Assembly: GCA_021414085.1 (NCBI GenBank)
Contig: JAIOPC010000014.1
Span: forward strand, 682,001-746,000
Source: Actinomycetes bacterium
GTDB lineage: Bacteria > Actinomycetota > Acidimicrobiia > Acidimicrobiales > Ilumatobacteraceae
Direction of reading: 5' to 3'
DNA: 64,000 nucleotides
The notes under the pieces are model-generated. The model was not told the origin of the DNA and searched no databases. It saw only the letters and a list, made by a program, of their open reading frames with translations. The translations under genes were made by a program, and so were the position numbers. Below, piece by piece: positions 24,429 to 32,978 of this stretch. How positions within the stretch are numbered: the first letter of the stretch is position 1; every line of letters begins with the position of its first letter.

Positions 24429-25003
24429 TGCCCGTCGATCCGTCGTCCGTTAAGACCTGGGCCAACCTGGTCACCGTTGCCCGAGTCATCCTCGCGCCCT
24501 TCATGCTCGTGCTGATTCCCGACAACTACAGCGACGGGGGCTCGTGGCCAGCCTTTGGGTTGTGGTTCGTGCTTTGTGCAAGCGATGGCATCGACGGCTA
24601 CTTGGCCCGCCGCCACGGCGCCACAAATCTCGGCGCGTTCCTCGATCCGCTCGCCGACAAGATTCTCGTGCTCGGCGCAATGCTGATTCTGGTTGCGAAC
24701 GACACCTTCTGGCTTGTCCCGGTCGCCATCACGGTCGGGCGCGAGTTGGGGATCAGCCTCTATCGCACGTTTGTGGCCAGCAAGGGCGTGAGCGTGCCAG
24801 CGAGCAAAGTTGCAAAGTGGAAGACGTTCATTCAACAACTTGCCGTTGGCTTCGCGATCGCCCCACTCACCGCGCTCGACGCGAAGTGGTTGTGGAACTC
24901 GCTGTTGTGGGTGTCGGTGGTGCTCGCGCTGATGAGCGGTGCCCAATACATGTGGCGTGCGCGTTCGCACGACAAGGCTGTCGAGCCCGCCGCGGTGGTG
25001 TAG
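24428..25003 (+). CDS. pgsA: CDP-diacylglycerol--glycerol-3-phosphate 3-phosphatidyltransferase
   Basis: Makes phosphatidylglycerol phosphate, the step towards PG and cardiolipin, in the membrane. 191 residues, about five helices. The CDP-alcohol phosphotransferase signature is intact: DGIDGYLARR followed by GAFLDPLADK (the D-G-x2-A-R-x8-G-x3-D-x3-D pattern). The start overlaps the rimO stop (TGATG). Other CDP-alcohol transferases have the same motif, but the neighbours support PgsA. Confidence 0.94.
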   Translation: MPVDPSSVKTWANLVTVARVILAPFMLVLIPDNYSDGGSWPAFGLWFVLCASDGIDGYLARRHGATNLGAFLDPLADKILVLGAMLILVANDTFWLVPVAITVGRELGISLYRTFVASKGVSVPASKVAKWKTFIQQLAVGFAIAPLTALDAKWLWNSLLWVSVVLALMSGAQYMWRARSHDKAVEPAAVV

Positions 25004-25006
25004 CCG

Positions 25007-26254
25007 ATGCGCTGCGACGTGGTCGCTGTCGGAACAGAGTTGCTGCTCGGCCAGATCACCGACACCAATAGTCAGTGGCTTGGCGAGCAACTTGCCGCCG
25101 TTGGCATCAACAGTCTGTTGCAGGTGAAGGTTGGCGACAACCATGCCCGCGTCGTGGCGTTGCTTGCTCGTGTGTTGGCCGATGCTGATGCGGTGATCGT
25201 GTGCGGTGGCCTCGGCCCGACACACGACGACCTGACGCGGGAAGCGATTGCAGCGGTAATGGGCGTCGAACTGCAGCACAACGAACAGGTTGCCGACGTG
25301 ATCCGCGAGATGTTCGCGAGTCGCGGCCGCCGGATGCCCGAGAACAATCTGCGCCAGGCGCAGGTGCCCACGGGCGCGACCATCATCAGTCAAACCCGCG
25401 GCACCGCGCCGGGCCTGATTTGTCCCGTGCGCATAGATGGCGTCGAGAAGGTGATCTACGCGGTGCCCGGTGTGCCGCACGAGATGAAGGACATGGTCGA
25501 ACGTGCTGTGTTGCCGGACCTATTGGCGCGCAGTGGCGAGGCCGGCGTCATCATCAGTCGCACGCTGCGCACATGGGGCGAAAGCGAGAGCGGTCTCAAC
25601 GAGCGCCTCGACCCGGTGATCGATCGCCTCGAAGCGGTTGGTAATCCCACGCTCGCGTTTCTGGCCAGCGGGTGGGAAGGATTGAAGGTTCGCTTGACGG
25701 CGAAGGCCGCAACTGAGGCTGCAGCGCGGGAACTGCTGGGTACCTGGGAGGGTGAGGCGCGCGCGCTGATCGACGAGACCGTGTTCGGTGTCGACGACGA
25801 GACAATGGAATCGGTGGTGCTGCAGCTCTTGCGTGATCGCGGGCTTTCGCTGGGCTTGGCCGAGTCCGTCACGGGTGGGTTGGTCGCGGGTCGCATCACC
25901 AACGTCCCCGGCGCCAGCGACGTCTTTCGCGGCAGCATCGTCAGCTACGCCAGTTCGGTGAAGTTCGATTTGCTCGGCGTGCCCGCCGGACCGGTCGTTA
26001 GCGAAACGGCGGCGGCGGCAATGGCACGTGGCGTCCAGCGTCTATTGCACTGTGATGTCGCATTGGCGCTCACCGGTGTGGCCGGTCCGGCCGAGCAGGA
26101 CGGGATGCCCGTCGGCACCCTATGTGTTGCCGTTGCCATCGGCCCCGAGGTCCACACGCGCACACTGCGCATGCCCGGCCAGCGCGAGCAAATGCGCCAG
26201 ATGAGCGTGATCAGCGCGCTCGACCTCCTGCGCCGCACGCTGCTGGCGTCGTAG
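25007..26254 (+). CDS. cinA: CinA family protein (NMN amidohydrolase / MoCF domain)
   Basis: 415 residues with two domains: an N-terminal molybdopterin-binding (COG1058) domain starting VAVGTELLLGQITDTNSQWL, and a C-terminal CinA domain with ESVTGGLVAGRIT and GVAGPAEQDGMPVGT, associated with nicotinamide mononucleotide deamidase activity in NAD salvage. Three nt behind pgsA, last gene of the run. In many bacteria recA follows cinA; here a tRNA and carD follow instead. Confidence 0.95.
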   Translation: MRCDVVAVGTELLLGQITDTNSQWLGEQLAAVGINSLLQVKVGDNHARVVALLARVLADADAVIVCGGLGPTHDDLTREAIAAVMGVELQHNEQVADVIREMFASRGRRMPENNLRQAQVPTGATIISQTRGTAPGLICPVRIDGVEKVIYAVPGVPHEMKDMVERAVLPDLLARSGEAGVIISRTLRTWGESESGLNERLDPVIDRLEAVGNPTLAFLASGWEGLKVRLTAKAATEAAARELLGTWEGEARALIDETVFGVDDETMESVVLQLLRDRGLSLGLAESVTGGLVAGRITNVPGASDVFRGSIVSYASSVKFDLLGVPAGPVVSETAAAAMARGVQRLLHCDVALALTGVAGPAEQDGMPVGTLCVAVAIGPEVHTRTLRMPGQREQMRQMSVISALDLLRRTLLAS

Positions 26255-26267
26255 GCTTTGGTCTAGC

Positions 26268-26340
26268 GCCTCCGTAGCTCAACGGATAGAGCAGCGGGTT
26301 TCTACCCCGTTGGTTGGGAGTTCGATTCTCTCCGGAGGCA
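26268..26340 (+). tRNA. tRNA-Arg (anticodon TCT)
   Basis: 73 nt cloverleaf. Acceptor GCCTCCG pairs with CGGAGGC, discriminator A. D arm GCTC/GAGC, anticodon stem GCGGG/CCCGT around loop TTTCTAC giving anticodon TCT (reads AGA/AGG), variable TGGTT, T arm GGGAG/CTCTC with TTCGATT loop. CCA is not encoded. AGA and AGG are rare codons in this GC-rich genome. Confidence 0.96.
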
Positions 26341-26446
26341 CGCGCTACGTAGGGATTTGGCTCTTCGCGGCCTACCCTTTAGTGGCCCCCGCGCCAGCGG
26401 TTGCGGACCGGAAGCCAATCTGCGTGGCGTTGTATGAAAGGGTCGA

Positions 26447-26971
26447 ATGTTGAAGTTTAAGAAGGGCGACACCGTCATCTACCCGCAGCACGGTGCGTGC
26501 ATCGTTGTCGGCACGAAGAAGATGGAAGCATTCGGCGGCACCCAGGAATACCTGATCCTGCGTACGGTCATCAACGACATGACGCTGTCGGTTCCAACGC
26601 TGAAGGCCAGCGAAGTTGGCGTACGCCCGCCGGTTAACCCGGAGGAACTTGAAGACCTGGTCTCGGTGCTGAGCAAGCCCGATCCGCGCGTGCCCTCTAA
26701 CTGGAGCCGTCGCTTTAAGAACCACCAGGAAAAGCTGAAGAGTGGCGACGTGTACCAAGTGGCCGAGGTCGTGCGCAACCTCGCGGCCCGTAACCGTGAC
26801 GCGTCGTTGTCGGCCGCCGAGCGCACCATGTACGACCGGGCGCGCATCAACCTGATCAGCGAGATCGCGCCTGCGCTGAAGGTGAAGGCAGAAGAGGCCG
26901 AACGCTTTCTCGACGAAGCGCTGTCCAAGGGCGTGCTGAAGCCACCGAAGGCGACCAAGAAGAAGGCCTAA
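26447..26971 (+). CDS. carD: CarD family transcriptional regulator
   Basis: 174 residues. N-terminal RNA polymerase beta-binding domain (FKKGDTVIYPQHGACIVVG) followed by the helical C-terminal DNA-contacting domain, including the WSRRFKNHQEKL stretch with the conserved Trp that wedges the minor groove at the -10 upstream edge. It stabilises open complexes at rRNA and other promoters. Lys-rich tail (ATKKKA). AAAGGG lies 6 nt before the ATG, one of the clearer ribosome sites here. The 106 nt after the tRNA hold its promoter, which I cannot place with confidence. Confidence 0.95.
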   Translation: MLKFKKGDTVIYPQHGACIVVGTKKMEAFGGTQEYLILRTVINDMTLSVPTLKASEVGVRPPVNPEELEDLVSVLSKPDPRVPSNWSRRFKNHQEKLKSGDVYQVAEVVRNLAARNRDASLSAAERTMYDRARINLISEIAPALKVKAEEAERFLDEALSKGVLKPPKATKKKA

Positions 26972-26993
26972 GAATTTGGTCTAGTCTCGGCGC

Positions 26994-28367
26994 ATGGCCG
27001 GACACACGATCTCTCGCGACAAACTCGAACACCTCATCCGTGATGGCGACATCGACACGGTCTTGATGGTGTTTCCCGACTTGCAGGGTCGGCTCGTCGG
27101 TAAGCGCACCACTGGCCGCTTCTTCCTGCAGAGCGTTGCCGACGCTGGCACGGAGAACTGCGACTATTTGATCGCCTGCGACATGGACAACAACCCGGTG
27201 CCGGGTTATCGCTTCACCAGCTATGCGCAGGGTTATGGCGACATGTTGGCGAAGGCCGACTGGAACACGGTGCGTGTGATCCCGTGGGTCGAGAAGACGG
27301 CGATGATCATGTGCGACCTCCTGAAGGTCGACAGCCAAGAGCTGATCTCCGTTGCGCCGCGCAGCATCCTGCAAGCGCAGGTCGATGCCGCGGCGGCGAT
27401 GGGCTTTCTGCCGATGGTCGCAAGCGAGATCGAGTTCTATCTCTTCCACGACACGTACGACGAGGCCCATGCCAAGGGATACCGCGATCTGAAGCCGCAC
27501 TCGCCGTGGCTCGAGGATTACCACATCCTGCAAACGACAAAGGACGAATACATTCTCGGCGCGATTCGGCGTGGGCTCGAGGCCGCCGGCGTACCGGTCG
27601 AGTTCAGCAAGGGTGAGGCCGGGCGCGGCCAGCACGAAATCAACCTCGACTACACGACAGCGGTTGAGATGGCCGATCGCAACAGCATTTACAAGACAGC
27701 CGCGAAGGAGATCGCCCACTTCAACGGCCGGTCGGTGAGCTTCATGGCGAAGTACGACTTCAATGACACTGGCTCGTCGTGCCACGTTCACTCGAGTCTG
27801 TGGACGATGGACGGCAAGACCGCGGTGTTCGACGATCATCACGGCCAACACGGCATGAGCGAGACGTTTCAGCATTACCTCGCCGGGCAAATCGCGACGG
27901 CTCGCGAGTTCAGTCTGTTGTGGGCGCCGACGATCAATAGCTACAAGCGCTTTCAGTTGGGCTCGTGGGCGCCGACCGGTGTCGGCTGGGGTCTCGACAA
28001 CCGCACGCTCGGGTTCCGCAAGGTGGGCCACGGCAAAGGCACCCGTGTCGAGTGTCGTATTCCAGGCAGCGACGCGAACAGCTATTTCGCGTTCGCGGGC
28101 ACGATCGCCGGCGGGCTCTACGGCATCAAGAACAAACTGCCCCTCGGCGAGCCCTTCAGCGGCAACGGCTACGAGGCTCCCGAGATTCCGCGCATCCCGT
28201 GGAACATCGTCGACGCCATCAACCTGTGGGAGAACAGCACCATCGCGCGCGAAGCATTCGGCGACGATGTGCACCACCACATCCTCACAATGGCTAAGGC
28301 CGAGTGGGAGGCCTTCAACCACACAGTGACCGACTGGGAGTTGCGTCGCTATTGGGAGCGCATCTAG
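26994..28367 (+). CDS. Glutamine synthetase family ligase (non-housekeeping type)
   Basis: 457 residues. Contains the ATP/metal motifs of the family: ASEIEFYLF, GRGQHEINLD, SSCHVHSSLW, then NSYKRFQLGSW, DNRTLGFR and VECRIPGSDANSYFAF. Length and wording place it with the GlnA3/GlnA4/PuuA-like branch that gamma-glutamylates amines rather than with housekeeping GlnA; the adenylylation-site region of GSI is not evident. It may act on polyamines, ethanolamine or another amine. TAGTCT ends 6 nt before the ATG. A strong hairpin repeat follows the stop directly. Confidence 0.88.
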   Translation: MAGHTISRDKLEHLIRDGDIDTVLMVFPDLQGRLVGKRTTGRFFLQSVADAGTENCDYLIACDMDNNPVPGYRFTSYAQGYGDMLAKADWNTVRVIPWVEKTAMIMCDLLKVDSQELISVAPRSILQAQVDAAAAMGFLPMVASEIEFYLFHDTYDEAHAKGYRDLKPHSPWLEDYHILQTTKDEYILGAIRRGLEAAGVPVEFSKGEAGRGQHEINLDYTTAVEMADRNSIYKTAAKEIAHFNGRSVSFMAKYDFNDTGSSCHVHSSLWTMDGKTAVFDDHHGQHGMSETFQHYLAGQIATAREFSLLWAPTINSYKRFQLGSWAPTGVGWGLDNRTLGFRKVGHGKGTRVECRIPGSDANSYFAFAGTIAGGLYGIKNKLPLGEPFSGNGYEAPEIPRIPWNIVDAINLWENSTIAREAFGDDVHHHILTMAKAEWEAFNHTVTDWELRRYWERI

Positions 28368-28369
28368 CG

Positions 28370-28463
28370 GGGGGTTTCGTGCCGGTGAACGTCTGCCGGG
28401 GGTTTCGTGCACGAAAACGTGCACGAAACCCCCGGGGAGCGTTCACTGCGGCACGAAACCCCC
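28370..28463. repeat. Nested inverted repeats (REP-like) between convergent genes
   Basis: Four copies of the core GGGGGTTTCGTG or its reverse complement lie within 94 bp. The inner pair (28396-28435) forms a perfect 18-bp stem with an AAAA loop; the outer pair (28372-28391 with 28440-28463) pairs through GGTGAACG/CGTTCACT and the core again. The outer right copy overlaps the last codons of the minus-strand gene at 28443. The pattern is that of a palindromic extragenic element. Confidence 0.85.
28396..28435. terminator. Bidirectional 18-bp hairpin
   Basis: CCGGGGGTTTCGTGCACG, AAAA, then its exact reverse complement. It starts 29 nt after the stop of the glutamine synthetase-like gene and 8 nt beyond the stop of the opposing nuclease gene, so it can end transcription from both sides. 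There is no U-run, so pausing or Rho assistance may be needed. Confidence 0.6.
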
Positions 28464-29150
28464 GACGGTGAACTCCACCAAGACGGGGAGGTGGTCGCTG
28501 AGCGCGGCCCACTCGTCGCCGCCCTCTGGGGTGTCGATCGCGCTGACCTTCGCGTCTTCGGGAACCAGTACGTAGTCGAGACGTTGCGATGGCGCGCGCG
28601 AGTGACTGGTGAAGTCGCCGCCGGTGTCGCGCACGCCAACTGCGTGGAACTCGCGAATCACCTCCAGTTCGTTGGCGGCGTTCATGTCGCCGCACACGAC
28701 GCGCAACGCGGACGGTTCCGAACGGATGAACGTGGCGGCGAGTCGCGCTTGCTCGATGCGTTCGTCGGCGTGACTGCTGGACAAATGGACGTTGCAGACG
28801 CGTAGGCGTTTCCCGCCGCGCACGACTGTCGCGGCCAGCATGATTCGGTGCCGGTACGTCCAGGTCGAGAACCCACGCGACAACACGTAGCGACGCGGAT
28901 CGTCCAGAGCGGTTGGCGCCAGCAGGGCCAGGCCCTCGGCCCGCCACCAAACGAGGGGCGTCAGCGGAAAGTGCTTGCGACGCCACACCATCCGCCACCC
29001 GAGTGCGGCGGCCAGCGCCTTTGCTTGAGCTTGGCGGGCTTCCTGCAGCGCAACGACATCGGGTTTGCTGATTCGCAGGTGAGCCGCGACCACGTCAATC
29101 TCCGGGCTCTTCGCCCCAAGGATGTTCCACGTCAGCACCCGCCACGTCAT
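28443..29150 (-). CDS. Endonuclease/exonuclease/phosphatase family protein
   Basis: 235 residues. EEP-fold metal-dependent hydrolase: VLTWNILGAKSPEID, DVVALQEARQAQ (catalytic Glu), VCNVHLSSSHADER, VVCGDMNAANE, QRLDYVLVP and ALSDHLPVLVEF (terminal Asp-His pair) are all present, so the enzyme should be active. Substrate may be nucleic acid or a phosphoester. No signal peptide. The final residues (VGGFVPQ) are encoded by the inverted repeat that lies at its 3' end. It is divergent from the SDR gene with only 38 nt in between. Confidence 0.88.
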   Translation of the reverse strand: MTWRVLTWNILGAKSPEIDVVAAHLRISKPDVVALQEARQAQAKALAAALGWRMVWRRKHFPLTPLVWWRAEGLALLAPTALDDPRRYVLSRGFSTWTYRHRIMLAATVVRGGKRLRVCNVHLSSSHADERIEQARLAATFIRSEPSALRVVCGDMNAANELEVIREFHAVGVRDTGGDFTSHSRAPSQRLDYVLVPEDAKVSAIDTPEGGDEWAALSDHLPVLVEFTVGGFVPQ

Positions 29151-29188
29151 TGATCCCTAGTCTTACCCGTCCGCTACCGTGTCACGCC

Positions 29189-29974
29189 ATGAGTCGTCTA
29201 CAAGGAAAAGTCGCAATTGTCACTGGTGCTTCATCGGGTCTCGGCCGCGTTGGCGCAGAGCGCTTCGCTGCGGAGGGCGCTTCGGTTGTCATCGCCGATA
29301 TCACCGATGGCGATGAAGCGGTCGAAGCCATCGCGTCGGCGGGCGGCGAGGCCAGCTTCGTGCGCTGCGATGTCACCGACGAGGCTTCGGTCGAGAACGC
29401 CGTCAACTTTGCTGTTGAGACGTACGGCGGTCTGCACGTGCTGTACAACAACGCGGGCGTGATGCTGGGCGACGACGACAACCCCGTGACTACCAGCGTT
29501 GCGACGTATCAGAAGACGATGGACATCAACGTGCTCGGTACGTTGCTGGGTTGCAAATTCGCGATCCCCGCATTGCAGGCCTCGGCGAAGAAGTCGGGGG
29601 AAGCAGGCAGCATCATCAACGTCGCCTCCTTCGTTGCACATATGGGGGCGGCAACTCCGCAGGTTGCTTACACGGCGTCCAAGGGTGCGGTGTTGGCGAT
29701 GACCCGCGAGATCGCCGTGATCTACGCCCGGCAGGGCGTGCGCGCCAACGCGCTGTGCCCGGGGCCGATCATGACGCCGCTGCTGGCGAAGTTCCTCAGC
29801 GACGACGCCAAGCGCAATCGACGTCTGGTGCACATCCCGATGGGCCGTTTCGGCGAGCCGATCGAAATCGCGAACGGAGCGTTGTTTCTGGCAAGCAACG
29901 AGTCCAGCTGGATGACTGGCCAATCGTTGATTATCGACGGTGGCATCACCGCGGCCTACGTCACGCCTGAGTGA
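29189..29974 (+). CDS. SDR family oxidoreductase
   Basis: 261 residues, classical short-chain dehydrogenase. Cofactor loop GASSGLG, NNAGV, active-site YTASK, and PGPIMTPLLAKF after it. Asp in VIADITDGDE at the end of beta-2 suggests NAD(H). Ends with the usual IIDGGITAAYV. ATG 29189 gives the normal SDR start; TACCGT sits 8 nt upstream. Four nt behind its stop lies the decarboxylase gene, so they form an operon. Substrate unknown. Confidence 0.92.
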   Translation: MSRLQGKVAIVTGASSGLGRVGAERFAAEGASVVIADITDGDEAVEAIASAGGEASFVRCDVTDEASVENAVNFAVETYGGLHVLYNNAGVMLGDDDNPVTTSVATYQKTMDINVLGTLLGCKFAIPALQASAKKSGEAGSIINVASFVAHMGAATPQVAYTASKGAVLAMTREIAVIYARQGVRANALCPGPIMTPLLAKFLSDDAKRNRRLVHIPMGRFGEPIEIANGALFLASNESSWMTGQSLIIDGGITAAYVTPE

Positions 29975-29978
29975 CGCA

Positions 29979-31352
29979 ATGACGCGAAGTGAGTCAGACG
30001 TCCTGCACGGGGCACAGCACAGCGCCGACGACCTCGATCAACGCGCCGTTGCATGGATTCGCGACCGGCTGACAGGAACCGGCGTCGGCGTACTTGGCGA
30101 GCGCGCTTGGCTCGACAAGAACCTTGCGGGATCGATCACCGATAAGGGCCTCGGCGTTGCCGACGCGTGGAAGGTGTTCACCGACGTAGTGGCGCCGAAC
30201 AACATTGGCGTCGACAGCGATCGTTTTCTCGCGTTCATTCCGCTGTCGCCCTCCGTTGCCAGCGTGTGGATGGATGCCGTGTGTAGCGCAGCCAACTTTG
30301 GGGCCGAGTCGTGGTTCGAAGGCGCCGGTGCGGTGAGTGCCGAGAACCAAGTCATCGACCTGCTCATCCGAAGTGCGGGCACCCCCGCCGGGGCGGCGGG
30401 TTGCTTCATGAGCGGCGGCAGCATCGGCAACCTCTCCGCCCTCGCCGTTGCGCGCGATCAAGCGCCCGGGCGTCGGGTAGTCGTCGTGGCCGATACCGCA
30501 CACGCATCGGTCGACAACGCGCTGCACATCCTGGGGCTCGAGGCGTTGGAGGTTCCAACCGGGCCAGATTGCCGACTGACGGGCGAGGCCATCCGTGCGA
30601 CCGTGGGCGAACGGCGCGACATCGCGGCCGTCGTTGCCGCCGGTGGTTCAACGAATGCCGGCGTGGTGGATGACCTCGCAACGTGCGCCGACGCAGCCGA
30701 AGAGTTGAACGCATGGTTCCACGTCGACGGTGCGTACGGGCTGACCGCGATGCTGCTTCCCGAACTGCGCGCCCGGTTCAACGGCATCGAGCGCGCCGAC
30801 TCTTTCATCGTCGATCCGCACAAGTGGATGTTCGCGCCGGCCGGGTCGTGCGCGTTGGTGTACAAGCAACCGTGGCTAGCCCGCGCGGTCCACACGCAAC
30901 ACGGGCCTTACATCGACGTGCTGCGTACCGACGACGACGCCTATAACCCGTGCGATCTTGGCTATCAGCTCACGCGTCGCTCGAGCGGTCTCCCGGTCTG
31001 GTTCGCGTTGGCGTTACACGGCCTCGATGCGCACCGTTCAGCGATTCGTTGCGGGCTCGCACTTGCCAAGCGCATGGCAGCCGCGCTCGATGCGTGCCCG
31101 ATCACCGAACTAGTGATGCAGCCGGAACTTGGCGTGGTGCTGTTCCGCCGCGATGGCTGGGGCAAGAGCGAGTGGGGCGACTGGGCTGCGGCCCTGCTGC
31201 GCGACGGAATTGCGTTCGTAGCGCCCTCGACCTACCGCGGCGAGCCGATTGGTCGACTGGTGTTCATGCACCCCAGCACGCCCGACAGCATCGTCGACGA
31301 GCTGATGGCCAGTCTCACCGGCGACTCGCTCGTTGGCGATACTGCGCGCTGA
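29979..31352 (+). CDS. PLP-dependent group II decarboxylase
   Basis: 457 residues. Fold type I decarboxylase of the glutamate/aromatic amino acid (DDC) family: WFHVDGAYGLTA (cofactor Asp) and IVDPHKWMFAPAG with the Schiff-base Lys. A catalytic-loop Tyr is probably in the TQHGPYIDV region. It would release CO2 from an amino acid or derivative; the substrate is not determined by the motifs. Start ATG 29979, 5 nt after the SDR stop. Cytoplasmic. Confidence 0.9.
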   Translation: MTRSESDVLHGAQHSADDLDQRAVAWIRDRLTGTGVGVLGERAWLDKNLAGSITDKGLGVADAWKVFTDVVAPNNIGVDSDRFLAFIPLSPSVASVWMDAVCSAANFGAESWFEGAGAVSAENQVIDLLIRSAGTPAGAAGCFMSGGSIGNLSALAVARDQAPGRRVVVVADTAHASVDNALHILGLEALEVPTGPDCRLTGEAIRATVGERRDIAAVVAAGGSTNAGVVDDLATCADAAEELNAWFHVDGAYGLTAMLLPELRARFNGIERADSFIVDPHKWMFAPAGSCALVYKQPWLARAVHTQHGPYIDVLRTDDDAYNPCDLGYQLTRRSSGLPVWFALALHGLDAHRSAIRCGLALAKRMAAALDACPITELVMQPELGVVLFRRDGWGKSEWGDWAAALLRDGIAFVAPSTYRGEPIGRLVFMHPSTPDSIVDELMASLTGDSLVGDTAR

Positions 31353-31369
31353 CCGGCAAGACTGGCGCC

Positions 31370-32242
31370 ATGAGTTCTGTCACCTTCGTGGGCCTTGGTG
31401 TGATGGGTGCACCTATGGCGCGCCATCTCGCCGCCGCTGGCCATCAGGTCACCGTGTACAACCGCTCACCCGAGAAGGCGCTGGCCTGGGTGGCGTTGTA
31501 CGGCAACCGCGCCGCCCCGACTCCGCGCGAGGCCGCGGAGGGCGCCGAGTTCGTCTTCCTCTGTGTCGGCAACGACAACGACGTTCGCGACGTGGTGTAC
31601 GGCCCCGACGGGGTGTTGGCCGGTGCCGAGGCCGGAGCGGTGCTGGTCGACCACACGACTGCTTCGGCGGAAGTGGCGAAGGAACTTGCGGAAGCAGCCG
31701 CCGAGTTCGGTGTCGGGTTCGTCGATGCACCCGTGTCGGGTGGGCAGGCCGGCGCCGAGAACGGACAGCTGACGATCATGTGTGGCGCCGACGACGAAGC
31801 CTTTTATGAGCTGGCCAAGCCGGTGATGGCGGCCTATGCGAAGGCGAGTGCCCTGATGGGGGCTGCCGGCGCGGGCCAACTCACCAAGATGGTCAATCAG
31901 ATTCTCATCGCCGGCATCGTGCAGGGTCTCGCCGAGGGGCTCAACTTCGCGGTGAAGGCGGGCCTCGATCCGGAACGAGTGACCGAGGTGATCAAGTACG
32001 GAGCGGCGCAGAGTTGGCAGCTCGAGAATCGCGGTCGGACGATGGTGAAGAACGAATTCGACTTCGGGTTTGCCGTCGAGTGGATGCGCAAGGATCTGGG
32101 CATCGTGCTTGATGAGGCGAATCGCAACAGCGCTCGGCTCCCGGTGACCGCGCTGATTGATCAGTTCTACGCGCAGGTGATCGCGCGTGGTGGACGGCGC
32201 TGGGATACCAGCAGCCTCATCCACTTGCTCGCCAACGACTGA
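31370..32242 (+). CDS. 3-hydroxyisobutyrate dehydrogenase family NAD(P)-dependent oxidoreductase
   Basis: 290 residues, normal for the beta-hydroxyacid dehydrogenase family. N-terminal Rossmann motif GLGVMGAPMARHL, substrate motif DAPVSGGQAGAENG, catalytic Lys in GAGQLTKMVNQ, then the all-helical C-terminal domain. VYNRSPEKA after beta-2 (Asn-Arg) fits NADP(H) preference. Could oxidise 3-hydroxyisobutyrate, tartronate semialdehyde or a related acid. 17 nt behind the decarboxylase, probably the third gene of this operon. Confidence 0.9.
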   Translation: MSSVTFVGLGVMGAPMARHLAAAGHQVTVYNRSPEKALAWVALYGNRAAPTPREAAEGAEFVFLCVGNDNDVRDVVYGPDGVLAGAEAGAVLVDHTTASAEVAKELAEAAAEFGVGFVDAPVSGGQAGAENGQLTIMCGADDEAFYELAKPVMAAYAKASALMGAAGAGQLTKMVNQILIAGIVQGLAEGLNFAVKAGLDPERVTEVIKYGAAQSWQLENRGRTMVKNEFDFGFAVEWMRKDLGIVLDEANRNSARLPVTALIDQFYAQVIARGGRRWDTSSLIHLLAND

Positions 32243-32255
32243 CTGCCGCGACGGC

Positions 32256-32978
32256 CTACAGCAACTCCGGTTCGAGGTGTTGTCGGATCGTGTCGTCCCA
32301 CACGATCCACTGCGATCCGTTCGCGCGCACCTCGAGAATTTGCATCGCGGCCTCGGCCACACGGTCGGGTTCGATGATCGGTATTCCCATTGCCGCCACG
32401 AGGTCGTGCACCGCGCCGGCAATGAGCGGAGTGTCGACGAAACCTGGGCATAACGCGCTGACACAGACGTCGACACCCTGCTGCGCCAGACTGGAGCCCA
32501 AGGACTTCACCAGCCCAACCACGGCGTGCTTTGTGGTGGTGTAGGCGATGTCGCCGCCCAGGCCAACGAGTCCCGCGATCGATGCCGTGACGATGATGTC
32601 GCCCCGACCTCGTTCGGTCATCGAGGGCAGCACCGCGCGTGCCCCAAAGAACACCCCGTCGACGTTGGCGCTCATGGTGGACCGGTACGCGTCGTCGGTG
32701 ACGTCGGTCAGCGGCAGTGCAGGGATAGCGCCGATCGTGCGACCGGGCGTGATGATGCCGGCGTTGAGGTGCACGACGTCGAGCGGCGGCAACGATTCGA
32801 TCAGTGCTGCCCAAGCGGCAGGATCACCGACATCGAGCGCGAGTTCGTCGCTCGAGCGCGGGTGGAGGTCGGCGACAAACACCGTCGCTCCCTCGGCGCG
32901 ATAGCGGCTGACGCACGCCTTGCCAATGCCGCTCGATCCGCCGGTGACCAACACCGTCTTTGCATCAAGGGTGCCCAT
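32256..32978 (-). CDS. SDR family oxidoreductase
   Basis: 240 residues. GGSSGIG cofactor loop, HLNAG in place of the usual NNAG, catalytic YTTTK, and PGFVDTPL. Asp in VFVADLHP suggests NAD(H). It lacks the usual C-terminal IDGG stretch and ends instead in DDTIRQHLEPELL, which is seen in dehydrogenases with a shortened C-terminus. The start shares one base with the stop of the LLM gene upstream (TGATG on this strand), so the two are an operon. Substrate unknown. Confidence 0.9.
   Translation of the reverse strand: MGTLDAKTVLVTGGSSGIGKACVSRYRAEGATVFVADLHPRSSDELALDVGDPAAWAALIESLPPLDVVHLNAGIITPGRTIGAIPALPLTDVTDDAYRSTMSANVDGVFFGARAVLPSMTERGRGDIIVTASIAGLVGLGGDIAYTTTKHAVVGLVKSLGSSLAQQGVDVCVSALCPGFVDTPLIAGAVHDLVAAMGIPIIEPDRVAEAAMQILEVRANGSQWIVWDDTIRQHLEPELL

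Noticed and set aside
26856-28424. 522-codon open frame on the minus strand across the glutamine synthetase-like gene
   Set aside because: It is antisense to a gene with intact family motifs; long antisense frames arise from the third-base GC of the plus-strand codons, and its translation (His/Arg/Val rich) shows no family.
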